Assembly (NCBI GenBank): GCA_001897535.1
Contig: MKTC01000018.1
Coordinates: 1-64,000, forward strand
DNA from: Bacteroidetes bacterium 37-13
GTDB lineage: Bacteria > Bacteroidota > Bacteroidia > Chitinophagales > LD1
Length of the DNA stretch: 64,000 nucleotides
Direction: 5' to 3'
Shown: one piece after another, positions 18,229-26,643 of the stretch
Layout: each line of letters starts with the position of its first letter
Numbering within the stretch: position 1 is the first letter of the stretch
Made by a program: the position numbers and the translations under genes
The notes under the pieces: generated by a model
Database searches by the model: none
Seen by the model: the letters and a program-made list of their open reading frames with translations, nothing else
What the model was told of the DNA's origin: nothing

Positions 18229-19455
18229 TTATTTATTATTCCATTTTTTAACTATCAGCGAAGAATTGGTGCCTCCAAAGCCGAAAGAGTTCGACAAAAA
18301 TATAGAAATTTCTTTTTCTATGGCACTTGTGGCAATATTTAGCTTTGCCGAAAACTCATCGGGGTTTTCAAAATTGATATTTGGTGCCACAAAATTATTT
18401 TGCATCATAATAGAACTGTAAACAATTTCGCTGGCACCTGCCATCCAACATTCGTGGCCTGTCATAGATTTGGTGCTGCTTACTAAAGGATTTGTTTCGC
18501 TAAAAACTTTAAAAATTGCTTGTGCTTCACAGGCATCGCCTTGTGGAGTAGAGGTGGCGTGGGCATTTATATAGTCAATAGCTGAGGCGCTTAATCCGGC
18601 ATCTTTTAAGCACATTTGTAGGGAGCGCATCGGCCCTTCAACCGTTGGGTTAGAAATGTGTGCCCCGTTAGAAGAAAAACCATAGCCGCAGAGTTCTCCA
18701 AGTATGGTTGCTCCACGCTTTTGTGCACTTTCTAAACTTTCAATAATTACAGTTGCTGCACCTCCACTTGGTATCAGACCATCGCGGTCGCGGTCGAAAG
18801 GACGCGATGCTTGCTGTGGGTTATTTTCCCTAATAGAAAATGCACCCAGCGCATCAAAACTTCCCATCGAAAAAATATTGGTTTCCTGTGCGCCACCGCA
18901 AACAATTCTTTCTTGGTAGCCGTGCCTGATAAGCATAAAGGCAATTCCTAAAGCATGTGAACTGCTGGCACAAGCAGCACTTACAGTAAAGTTTATTCCT
19001 TTTAGTTTAAAAATAGTTGCAAGGTTCATATTCACGGTAGAGTTCATGGTTTGGAAAACCGCACCGCTGCCTGCAAAAGCCGTGTTTTTCTTTTCGCGAA
19101 TAATATCGGTAGAAACCACAACACCTTCTGCGGTGCTATCGTTGCCGTAAATAATTCCCGTTTCGTTTTGCTCAATATAATCAGCATCTATTTTAGCCAT
19201 TTCTAAGGCTTCTAAAGTTGCCATGTAAGCGTATTCTCCTTCTTCGGGGAGCATGATTCTGGCTCTTCTATCTAACAAATTTTTTAGTTGCGGTCGTTCT
19301 ACAAAACCTGTGAGTGCAGAGCGATAACCGAAATCTTTCCGCTCTTGGTTAAACACAATTCCCGATTTTCCTTTAAAAAGTGAATCGCGAACTTCACTTA
19401 CGTTTTTGCCTAAACAACTCCAAATTCCCAAACCGGTTATTACTACTCTATTCAC
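18229..19455 (-). CDS. Beta-ketoacyl-ACP synthase, FabF-like, aryl-polyene/flexirubin type
   Basis: 408 residues from GTG at 19455 (MNRVVITGLGIWSCLGKN); an in-frame TTG seven codons upstream is less likely. The catalytic Cys lies in VSAACASSSHALG near residue 162, and the His residues in NAHATSTPQGD and SMTGHECWMAGASE. The family usually shows GHLLGAAG at the last motif. The GHECWMAGASEI form recalls ketosynthases of flexirubin/aryl polyene clusters. It condenses acyl-ACP with malonyl-ACP, with the adjacent ACP as likely partner. The pathway is an inference from motif and neighbour. Confidence 0.88.
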   Translation of the reverse strand: MNRVVITGLGIWSCLGKNVSEVRDSLFKGKSGIVFNQERKDFGYRSALTGFVERPQLKNLLDRRARIMLPEEGEYAYMATLEALEMAKIDADYIEQNETGIIYGNDSTAEGVVVSTDIIREKKNTAFAGSGAVFQTMNSTVNMNLATIFKLKGINFTVSAACASSSHALGIAFMLIRHGYQERIVCGGAQETNIFSMGSFDALGAFSIRENNPQQASRPFDRDRDGLIPSGGAATVIIESLESAQKRGATILGELCGYGFSSNGAHISNPTVEGPMRSLQMCLKDAGLSASAIDYINAHATSTPQGDACEAQAIFKVFSETNPLVSSTKSMTGHECWMAGASEIVYSSIMMQNNFVAPNINFENPDEFSAKLNIATSAIEKEISIFLSNSFGFGGTNSSLIVKKWNNK

Positions 19456-19535
19456 GCTTTCTAAAAATAAATACAAAGCGAAGGTGCAGAAAATACAGTA
19501 TATTTTCGGTTACAAATGTTGCAATTTCTTACTTC

Positions 19536-20702
19536 CTATAAAATCTTGGTGAGCAGTGCCGCAAAAAATCCATCAAATCCGGTTTGTGCCGGAGAAAAGT
19601 TAAGCGTACTTTTTAACTGAAACTTATCGCCAAACTCATTCAAGAAGCGTTCAATTTGTTTTTCGTTTTCCGATGGAAAAATGCTGCAAGTAACATAAAG
19701 CATTGTGCCGCCCGGTTTTAGCATATTGTGGTAGGTTGAAAGAATTTTCCATTGCAAGTTTTGAAGCTCTGTAAGTTGTGTTTCGCTGAGTTTGAATTTG
19801 CTGTCAGGTTTTCTGCGAAACACACCTGAGCCGCTACATGGAACATCTAAAAGCAGCTTGTCGGCTTTGTTTTCAAGCTGCGCAAAAATAGTAGCGTTTG
19901 CTTCTGCTGTAGTAATATTTTTTGCTCCTGCTCGTTGCGCTCTTTTGTTGAGTTCTTTCAATTTGTTTTCAAAAATATCTAAGGCATAAATCTTGCCTTT
20001 GTTTTTCATTTCGGCAGCCAAGTGCAAAGTTTTACCTCCGGCTCCGGCACAAGCATCAATTACAATTTCACAAGGTTCGGCTTGCAGTAGTGGCACTATT
20101 TTTTGCGAATTAAAATCTTGAATTTCTACTAAGCCGTTTTGATAAGCTTTTGTGCTTTTTATATTTCTTCTTCCGCTAAGCACAATGGTATTTCCTACGG
20201 TTTCAAACTCTATGTTTTCTGCTTCTAATTGCGAAATGCAGTTTTCAAAAGTTGTTTTAAGTGTGTTGGCTCTCAGGCAAACTTTTGCAGTTGTGTGCAT
20301 TGCCTGCATTTCTTGCTGCCAAGTGTTTTCTCCCAATTCTTTTACTCCAAAATCATCTAACCAATCGGGGATAGAAAGTTCAATTTTTCGCTCAGCTTTT
20401 TCGATAGGAAAGTTTAATGCAAAGCCTTTAAATTCTTCCCATTCAGGCAATTCAATACCTTGTAGTTTTAGTCTTGTTGCCAACAAAAAATATGGATTAC
20501 TACTTTGTGCACAATGTGCCAACCAACGTTGATTGCGCACAATTTCGTAAATATTTTCGGCAATAAAATGCCTATCGCGTGCACCCCAACTTTTGTTTGA
20601 AATCAAAAGCGCTTCAACCACTTGCTCGGCATGGCTTCCATCAAAAATAATTTCGGATAGTGCTTGAGTAACAGCAGCTACTAAATTTCGGTGTAGTTTC
20701 AT
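19536..20702 (-). CDS. RsmB/NOP2-type RNA (cytosine-5) methyltransferase
   Basis: 388 residues from the ATG at 20702, whose A is shared with the TAA of sppA (TAATG). Such overlap suggests translational coupling and decides against the upstream start at 20735. A helical N-terminal NusB-like/RNA-binding part is followed by a SAM-dependent domain with DACAGAGGKTLHLA near residue 228, the LLDVPCSGSGVFRRKP motif and the catalytic TCSIFPSENE motif. It methylates cytosine in rRNA or tRNA. The exact target (such as 16S C967) cannot be assigned by reading. Confidence 0.92.
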   Translation of the reverse strand: MKLHRNLVAAVTQALSEIIFDGSHAEQVVEALLISNKSWGARDRHFIAENIYEIVRNQRWLAHCAQSSNPYFLLATRLKLQGIELPEWEEFKGFALNFPIEKAERKIELSIPDWLDDFGVKELGENTWQQEMQAMHTTAKVCLRANTLKTTFENCISQLEAENIEFETVGNTIVLSGRRNIKSTKAYQNGLVEIQDFNSQKIVPLLQAEPCEIVIDACAGAGGKTLHLAAEMKNKGKIYALDIFENKLKELNKRAQRAGAKNITTAEANATIFAQLENKADKLLLDVPCSGSGVFRRKPDSKFKLSETQLTELQNLQWKILSTYHNMLKPGGTMLYVTCSIFPSENEKQIERFLNEFGDKFQLKSTLNFSPAQTGFDGFFAALLTKIL

Positions 20703-22459
20703 TAAAGAGATTCTGCTTCCATTGGCATTCTGCACTGTACGCCACTCATTTGTTTTAAGCGGTTTACGGCATTGAAAATTTCATATTGTGCGCCTAAAGT
20801 TTCTTTTATCCAGCTGGTTTTCATTTCAGCAAAACTTTCAGAAATTTTATCGGCAAAAGATTTTTCTTCAGGGTAATATTTCACTTTGTAATCTTTAAGA
20901 CTTGCTTTTTTCACCGTGTAAGCAATGGCATCGTTTAAGCTGCCAACTTCATCAGCAAGGTTTCTTTCAATAGCTTGCTCTCCGGTCCAAACTCTGCCCT
21001 GTGCAATTTTTTCAATAGCAGCAGTATCGGTTTTTCTGCCATCGGCAACGCGTTGGCGAAAAGTGCTGTAAACTTGCTCAACACTTTTTTGAATCACGGC
21101 ACTTTCAAACGCATCTAAAGGCTTTAAACCACCGCCAAAGTTTGCATGTTTAGAAAGCGCAACTTCATCGGTAGTAATACCAATTTTTTCGTTCAAAAGT
21201 TTTTTGAAATTCGGTATTAAACCAAACACGCCAATAGAGCCTGTAATAGTATTTGGTTGCACAAATATTCTATCAGAAGCGCAAGAAATATAATATCCAC
21301 CAGAAGCTGCCACATCGCCAAACGAAGCAATTACAGGCTTTTTCTCTTTTGCTAAAATAATTTCGCGCCAAATTAAATCGCTGGCAACGGCACTTCCGCC
21401 TGGTGAGTTTACACGAATTACAATCGCTTTTACTTTTTCATCTTCGCGCAGTTTGCGAATAAGTTTTGCAACTCTGTCGCCACCAATTTCGGTGTCTTGT
21501 CCTTCGCCATCTACAATATTTCCTTGTAGCATTACCACGGCAACTTTATTTGATGATTCGCTCTTGTCATCTTTTTGAATGTTGCTGGCATATTTTGCAA
21601 GTTCCACAAACTCTAAATCTTTAGTTTCTTTTATGCCTGTTTTATCTTTAAAGAGTGTGAGCAGTTGGTCGAAATAAAGTGCATCATCTACCAAGCCTAA
21701 CTGTTTGCATTCATCAGCTGTAGTGGCTTTTAGGCTATCTAAGATGTTTTGAAAAGTTTCGGGAGAAATTTTTCGTTGTTCAGAAATTTCTTTTACAAAA
21801 TGGCTTTGCAAACCACCTAAAATCATGGTGAGTTGTTCGCGGTTTGGTTCGCTCATATTGTTTCTAATGAAAGGCTCAATAGCGCTTTTAAAACTTCCTA
21901 CGTGATATTCTTGAACTTCGATTCCTGCTTTCTCAAATGCATTTTTGAAGTAAGTGAGTTGAGTGCCCATGCCACGCAATTCGATGTAACCATTTTTATC
22001 TAAATAAACTTTGTCGGCAACAGAAGCCAAGTAGTAGCTTTTTTGCGAAGTGATAACGCCATAAGCATAAACGAATTTTCCTGATTTTTTAAAATCTAAA
22101 AGTTGATTGCGCACAGCTTCTAATGTGGCGTATCCATTCATGTTTATGCCCATCGGCAAATAAATTCCGGCAATGTTTTTATCTGTTTTTGCCAGTTCGA
22201 TTGATTTCAAAACATCAGCCAAGCCCAACGAAACTTTTGGTTTAAAACTGGTAAAATCCATGTCTTGAAAAGGATTGTCGTTTGTTTGCTCAGGAATAGT
22301 ATAATTTACGTCTAATTTTAGAATAGAATTAGCCGGAACAGAAACTACTTTTTTGCCGCTTGCCGAAGATGCAATACCTACCAGAAGCGCAAAAGAAATT
22401 AAGGTAAAAAGAAAAATACCTACAATCGTAGCGAGTGTGAATTTTAAAAATTGTTTCAT
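20702..22459 (-). CDS. sppA: Signal peptide peptidase SppA, 67-kDa type
   Basis: 585 residues, the long two-domain form. An N-terminal membrane anchor (about residues 7-30) precedes tandem S49 peptidase domains. The catalytic Lys is expected in the SQKSYYLAS region of the first domain, and the nucleophile Ser lies in AASGGYYISCASDRI in the second. The enzyme degrades cleaved signal peptides in the membrane. It overlaps the downstream methyltransferase by one base and is divergent from folK, with about 50 bases between. Confidence 0.94.
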   Translation of the reverse strand: MKQFLKFTLATIVGIFLFTLISFALLVGIASSASGKKVVSVPANSILKLDVNYTIPEQTNDNPFQDMDFTSFKPKVSLGLADVLKSIELAKTDKNIAGIYLPMGINMNGYATLEAVRNQLLDFKKSGKFVYAYGVITSQKSYYLASVADKVYLDKNGYIELRGMGTQLTYFKNAFEKAGIEVQEYHVGSFKSAIEPFIRNNMSEPNREQLTMILGGLQSHFVKEISEQRKISPETFQNILDSLKATTADECKQLGLVDDALYFDQLLTLFKDKTGIKETKDLEFVELAKYASNIQKDDKSESSNKVAVVMLQGNIVDGEGQDTEIGGDRVAKLIRKLREDEKVKAIVIRVNSPGGSAVASDLIWREIILAKEKKPVIASFGDVAASGGYYISCASDRIFVQPNTITGSIGVFGLIPNFKKLLNEKIGITTDEVALSKHANFGGGLKPLDAFESAVIQKSVEQVYSTFRQRVADGRKTDTAAIEKIAQGRVWTGEQAIERNLADEVGSLNDAIAYTVKKASLKDYKVKYYPEEKSFADKISESFAEMKTSWIKETLGAQYEIFNAVNRLKQMSGVQCRMPMEAESL

Positions 22460-22497
22460 AAAATATGAATGGAATAAAAATGTGCTGCAATAATAAA

Positions 22498-22505
22498 TAT
22501 TTTTG
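22498..22505 (+). promoter_or_regulatory. -7 box immediately before folK
   Basis: TATTTTTG, a perfect TAnnTTTG, abuts an ATG at 22506 and lies 6 bases before the ATG at 22512 that fits the family. Transcription would start at or within the start codon region, implying a leaderless folK mRNA. Confidence 0.6.
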
Positions 22506-22511
22506 ATGCGA

Positions 22512-23009
22512 ATGAAGGTTTACTTATTACTTGGTTCCAATATTGAGCCGCGAATTGAATACATCAATTTAACTTTGCAGTTGATTGAAGAAAGTGTTGG
22601 CAGAATTGAGAAAGCCTCACAGTTATATAAAACTGCCGCGTGGGGCAACGAAAACCAAGAAGATTTTTTGAATAAAGCAATATGCGTAAACACCGAATTA
22701 GTGCCCCAAAAGCTGCTAAGCGAAATAAAGTTAATTGAAGTAAAAGTAGGTCGCCAAACCCGTGAAAGATGGGGCAAGCGCGAAATTGATATTGATATTT
22801 TATTGATAGAAAATTTGGTGGTAAAAACCTCGCAACTCGAAGTGCCGCATCCGCAATTGCATTTACGTAATTTTGCTTTGCTGCCGCTTAAGGAAATTGC
22901 TCCCAATATTATTCACCCTACTTTGATTAAAACGATAGACGAACTTGCAGCAAGCTGTGCAGATATAAAAGCGGTAGAAATATTTAGCCCCAATAAAAAA
23001 ACGCAGTAA
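22512..23009 (+). CDS. folK: HPPK, 2-amino-4-hydroxy-6-hydroxymethyldihydropteridine diphosphokinase
   Basis: 165 residues from the ATG at 22512 (MKVYLLLGSNIEPR). The upstream starts at 22503 and 22506 overlap the promoter box. It has the GSN motif, the ATP-binding ERWGKREIDIDILLIENL region, and the VPHPQLHLRNFALLPLKEIAP C-terminal signature. It transfers pyrophosphate to the pterin before dihydropteroate synthesis. The stop codon lies inside the stem of a terminator shared with the convergent citrate synthase gene. Confidence 0.95.
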   Translation: MKVYLLLGSNIEPRIEYINLTLQLIEESVGRIEKASQLYKTAAWGNENQEDFLNKAICVNTELVPQKLLSEIKLIEVKVGRQTRERWGKREIDIDILLIENLVVKTSQLEVPHPQLHLRNFALLPLKEIAPNIIHPTLIKTIDELAASCADIKAVEIFSPNKKTQ

Positions 23010-23032
23010 ACAAATTGCTTACTGCGTTTTTT
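22995..23032. terminator. Bidirectional terminator between folK and gltA
   Basis: ACGCAGTAA with a leading A run (22995-23009) pairs with TTACTGCGTTTTTT (23019-23032). The folK TAA forms part of the 5' arm. A runs on one side and T runs on the other let it work in both directions. Confidence 0.88.
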
Positions 23033-23051
23033 ATTTTGATTTATTGCTGTC

Positions 23052-24338
23052 TTATTTTCTATCTGCAATATTTGTAAAAGCACGTTGTGTGTAGCCGGTA
23101 TAAATTTGGCGTGGGCGACCGATGTTTTCGTTTCTTTCGCGCAATTCTTTCCATTGTGCAATCCAGCCCGGAAGTCTTCCAAGTGCAAACAATACTGTAA
23201 ACATTGGTGTAGGAAATCCTAATGCTTTGTAAATAATTCCTGAATAGAAATCTACATTCGGATAAAGTTTTCTTTCTACAAAATATGGGTCGTTTAGAGC
23301 AACTTCTTCCAATTCTTTTGCAATGGCAAGCAGCGGATCGTTCACTCCTAATTTAGCTAAAATATTATCGCAAGCTACTTTAATAATTTTGGCACGTGGG
23401 TCGAAGTTTTTGTAAACTCTGTGCCCGAAACCAAATAGCAAACGCTTTTTATCTTTTGCTTCGGCAACTGCTCTTTTTACATCGCCACCTGCATTGGTGC
23501 GAATGTCTTCTAACATTTCTAACACTTCTTGGTTTGCGCCACCGTGTCTTGGTCCCCAAAGTGCAGCGATGCCTGCAGCAATTGAAGCATATAAATTTGC
23601 ATGAGATGAACCTACGATACGCACAGTAGAAGCGGAACAGTTTTGCTCATGGTCTGCGTGCAAAATTAAAAGCTTGTTCATGGCATCTACAATAACCGGA
23701 TCGGCTATATATTCTTCAGATACATTGCCAAATGTCATGTAAAGGAAGTTGGTAACGTAGTCGTATTTATTTTGCGGATAAAGTACCGGATGTCCTTTTC
23801 CTTTTTTGTGAATCATGGCACACATGGTAGTCATTTTCGCTAATAGGCGAATAACGGTTAGGTTTGTTTCTTCCGGCTTTTTGTTTGGATTTAATGAATC
23901 CGGATAAAAGGAAGAAAGTGCCGACATCATGGTCATGAGTTGCCCCATTGGGTGCGAACCGGTAGGGAAAACTTCAAACACTTTTACCAAGTTTTCGTGT
24001 ACTAAAGTGTGTTTAGAAATTGAGCCTTCAAATTCGCTTAATTGTGTTTGTGTAGGCAATTCACCATAAAGCAATAAATAGATAACTTCTACAAAAGAAG
24101 CTTTTGAGGCAAGATCTTCAATAGTATAACCTCTATAGTGCAAAATTCCTTTTTCCCCATCTAAAAATGTGATATTGCTTATTGTGCTACCCGTGTTTTT
24201 GTAGCCTTCATCAAAAGTTATTAAGCCAGAATCGGAACGCAGTTTAGAAATGTCTATTGCACTTTCATTTTCTGTGCCTGTGATTATCGGTAATTCGTAT
24301 GATTTGCCACCGTACGAGAGTGTTGCTGTTTCTGCCAT
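23052..24338 (-). CDS. gltA: Citrate synthase
   Basis: 428 residues, the length of hexameric type II bacterial citrate synthases. The catalytic histidines appear in ADHEQNCSASTVRIVGSS and WGPRHGGANQEV, and in the GFGHRVYKNFDPRA signature; the catalytic Asp region is near NVDFYSG. It condenses acetyl-CoA with oxaloacetate at the entry to the TCA cycle. The start is ATG (MAETATLSYGGKSYELP). A perfect -7 box lies 37 bases upstream. Confidence 0.97.
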   Translation of the reverse strand: MAETATLSYGGKSYELPIITGTENESAIDISKLRSDSGLITFDEGYKNTGSTISNITFLDGEKGILHYRGYTIEDLASKASFVEVIYLLLYGELPTQTQLSEFEGSISKHTLVHENLVKVFEVFPTGSHPMGQLMTMMSALSSFYPDSLNPNKKPEETNLTVIRLLAKMTTMCAMIHKKGKGHPVLYPQNKYDYVTNFLYMTFGNVSEEYIADPVIVDAMNKLLILHADHEQNCSASTVRIVGSSHANLYASIAAGIAALWGPRHGGANQEVLEMLEDIRTNAGGDVKRAVAEAKDKKRLLFGFGHRVYKNFDPRAKIIKVACDNILAKLGVNDPLLAIAKELEEVALNDPYFVERKLYPNVDFYSGIIYKALGFPTPMFTVLFALGRLPGWIAQWKELRERNENIGRPRQIYTGYTQRAFTNIADRK

Positions 24339-24375
24339 TTTTTTACAATTTATTGTTCAAAATTTCAAAGTGCGC

Positions 24376-24383
24376 CAAAGGTA
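24376..24383 (-). promoter_or_regulatory. -7 box of gltA
   Basis: TACCTTTG on the minus strand, an exact TAnnTTTG, 37 bases before the start codon. No clear -33 TTG at the expected distance was seen. Confidence 0.5.
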
Positions 24384-24522
24384 ATATTTGACTTTAATTT
24401 ACATAGTTATGAAACTATAAAAAGCTATTTTTTTAAAAGGTGAATGAATTTATACCCTGAACACATGCTTTTTGCAGGTGTATAACATCTGTTATTCTTG
24501 CAATAAATGTATGGTTTCATAT

Positions 24523-25821
24523 TTATTTTTCTAACCCAAAGCATTTTCTGAGATACTCGTTCAAAAATTTGTTTTCGGGATCAAATTCGGCTCGTAGCGC
24601 TAAGAACTTTTCAAAGTTAGAATATTGCTGTTTTAAGTAGCTGCTATTTACATTCGAGAGTTTTCCCCAGTGTGGTCGTCCGTTGTGCTTGGTGGCAAAG
24701 GTTTCAAACTTCTTCAAATTTGTTTCCCAGTTTTCGTGTTTGTAGGCATAGAAACCAATCCAGATGGTATCTCTTCCATAGCAACTGCTTAGCCAAAAAT
24801 TGTCTGCTTTAGTGAAGCGAATTTCTTGTATAAAACTCAGGTTTAGTTTTTCTGTTTCAACAAAAGTCTTATAGTCTTTTAAAATAGCTTTTGCATCTTT
24901 TAAATCAAAAGCCCATTCGGTTTCTAAATGTTTTGGCGGCTCAGGTACAATAAACACATTTTCGCTTTCAGCAATTCTATTTAGGTAATGAATTTGTGAA
25001 GTTAAAAATCGGTTTGCTGCATGGGTTAAATTCGGAAAAAACTTGCAAAGCAGCACAACAAATCTATAAACCAAAACAGAAAGTATTCTATCTTGAAATA
25101 ATCTTCGCAGGCGGCTGTCGTTGGTCTTTTTATTTGTTTGTTGAAATTGATAGATAATTGTCTTTTCAGTAGGTGGAAGCCACCAAAATTTAAAGTAGTC
25201 GTTTTGTGTTAAATAAGTATTGAGATTTTCTATTACAGTTTCAAATGGAATAGTTTGCGTTTCATCAGCTATATTAAAAGCACTTACTGCTTGAATTACA
25301 ACTTCGGACACCACACCAAGGCAACCTAAATTCACAATACTTGCTGCGTATAAATCGGGAGTGCTTTGTTTGTTGATTGTAATTTTTTCTCCATTGGCTT
25401 TTAGGAGTGTGAGTTCAACAATTTGTGAACCTAAAATTTGAAAATTTAAGCCCGTGCCGTGCGTTCCGGTTGAAATAGCGCCTGCAATAGATTGTTGGTC
25501 AATTGAACCTAAATTTTCGAGTGAAAGTTGATGTTGTTTTAGTGCTTTAATAAGTTGCCAAAGTTTAATGCCTGCCTGTGCTCTAACCTGCTTTGTTTCT
25601 TTGTTTATTTCGAGAATTTTGTTGTAAAAATCTAAGTTGAGCAAAATACCTTTGGTGATGCAAAGTGGCGACCACGAATGCCCGGAACCTACAACTCTTA
25701 TCTTGGAATTGGTCTTAATGATAGTAATAATTTCTTCTTCAGTTTTGGGCTGAAAATAATTTGTGGAAGATGATTTTATGTTTTCGCCCCAGTTGCTAAA
25801 ACTTAATTGTTGAACATTCAT
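24523..25821 (-). CDS. FAD-binding aldonolactone oxidase-family protein
   Basis: 432 residues. The N-terminal FAD-binding type 4 domain has RVVGSGHSWSPLC (the His normally binds FAD covalently) and GSIDQQSIAGAISTGTHGTG. The C-terminal ALO domain ends with the family motif around GRPHWGKLSNVNS. Family members oxidise aldonolactones or sugar alcohols, such as L-gulono-1,4-lactone, D-arabinono-1,4-lactone or xylitol, with oxygen as acceptor. The substrate cannot be assigned. There is no signal peptide. It is divergent from a PrsW protease. Confidence 0.88.
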   Translation of the reverse strand: MNVQQLSFSNWGENIKSSSTNYFQPKTEEEIITIIKTNSKIRVVGSGHSWSPLCITKGILLNLDFYNKILEINKETKQVRAQAGIKLWQLIKALKQHQLSLENLGSIDQQSIAGAISTGTHGTGLNFQILGSQIVELTLLKANGEKITINKQSTPDLYAASIVNLGCLGVVSEVVIQAVSAFNIADETQTIPFETVIENLNTYLTQNDYFKFWWLPPTEKTIIYQFQQTNKKTNDSRLRRLFQDRILSVLVYRFVVLLCKFFPNLTHAANRFLTSQIHYLNRIAESENVFIVPEPPKHLETEWAFDLKDAKAILKDYKTFVETEKLNLSFIQEIRFTKADNFWLSSCYGRDTIWIGFYAYKHENWETNLKKFETFATKHNGRPHWGKLSNVNSSYLKQQYSNFEKFLALRAEFDPENKFLNEYLRKCFGLEK

Positions 25822-25874
25822 AAACTATATATGTGCAATATACTAAGATGCAATTAGTGAATACAAATTTTGAT

Positions 25875-25892
25875 TGAACCCAGATTTTGCAA
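25875..25892 (-). repeat. Dispersed intergenic repeat, copy 2
   Basis: TTGAACCCAGATTTTGCA on the + strand, the reverse orientation of copy 1 with one internal change. It lies between two divergent genes. Confidence 0.5.
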
Positions 25893-25920
25893 ACCGAGCG
25901 AAATTTTGTGTATAAATCTT

Positions 25921-25928
25921 TAACATTG
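25921..25928 (+). promoter_or_regulatory. -7 box 4 bases before the PrsW start codon
   Basis: TAACATTG (7 of 8 to TAnnTTTG), then GCGA and ATG at 25933. Suggests a leaderless mRNA. Confidence 0.45.
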
Positions 25929-25932
25929 GCGA

Positions 25933-26643
25933 ATGAATGAAGTGATGTCGCTTTTGGCATTAGCATTAGCGCCTGCTATTTATCTTGCTATTGTAATTTA
26001 CGGACACGATAAATATTCGCCCGAGCCAAAAAGAATTTTACTGGTGGCATTTCTTTGGGGTTGCTTTAGTGTGGTGCCGGCTTTGGCATTAGAAACTTGG
26101 GCAGCCAGTTTTGGACATGGTATTTCGACTAACATTTTTAAAACTGCTTTTTATGCTTTCGTGGTAGTTGCTTTTAGTGAAGAGCTAAGCAAGTTTTTGA
26201 TGTTGCGTTTTCACGCTTATCGGCAACCGGAGTTTAACGAGCCGTTTGATGGAATTGTGTATGCTGCTTTTGTGGCACTTGGTTTTGCTGCGGTAGAAAA
26301 TATCGCTTATGTATTGATGCACGGTTTTGGCACCGGAATACTTAGAATGTTTACGGCTGTTCCTGCACATTTTTCGTTTGGCGTAATTATGGGCTACTAT
26401 GTAGGCAAAGCAAAGTTTCATCCTGAAAAGAAAAATGTTTTGCTATTGCAAGGTCTTTTGTATGCAACATTTATGCACGGTGCATACGACTTTTTTGTGA
26501 TGCAACAAAATTTCCCTTCGCTAAGCATTCTTACATTTGGCGTGCTCATTATGAGTTGGCGCATTAGCAAAAATTCAATTGCTGAATTGAAATCGGACAG
26601 CAAGTTTAGGTTTCATAATCGGGCTAATGAAAATACTTGGTGA
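25933..26643 (+). CDS. PrsW-family intramembrane metalloprotease
   Basis: 236 residues with about seven membrane helices. The family's motifs are visible: FSEELSKFLMLR (Glu-Glu) near residue 80, FDGIVYAAFVALGFAAVENI near 100, PAHFSFGVIMGYY with a His, and LLYATFMHGAYDF with another His. These are expected metal ligands of PrsW/CPBP-type proteases. PrsW cleaves anti-sigma factors in Bacillus; the substrate here is unknown. Its 3' end overlaps the convergent gene by 20 bases. The stop is TGA. Confidence 0.87.
   Translation: MNEVMSLLALALAPAIYLAIVIYGHDKYSPEPKRILLVAFLWGCFSVVPALALETWAASFGHGISTNIFKTAFYAFVVVAFSEELSKFLMLRFHAYRQPEFNEPFDGIVYAAFVALGFAAVENIAYVLMHGFGTGILRMFTAVPAHFSFGVIMGYYVGKAKFHPEKKNVLLLQGLLYATFMHGAYDFFVMQQNFPSLSILTFGVLIMSWRISKNSIAELKSDSKFRFHNRANENTW

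Noticed and set aside
24451-24484. Imperfect hairpin between gltA and the aldonolactone oxidase gene
   Set aside because: The arms (TATACCCTG against CAGGTGTATA) need a bulge and no T run follows on either strand, so I did not call a terminator.
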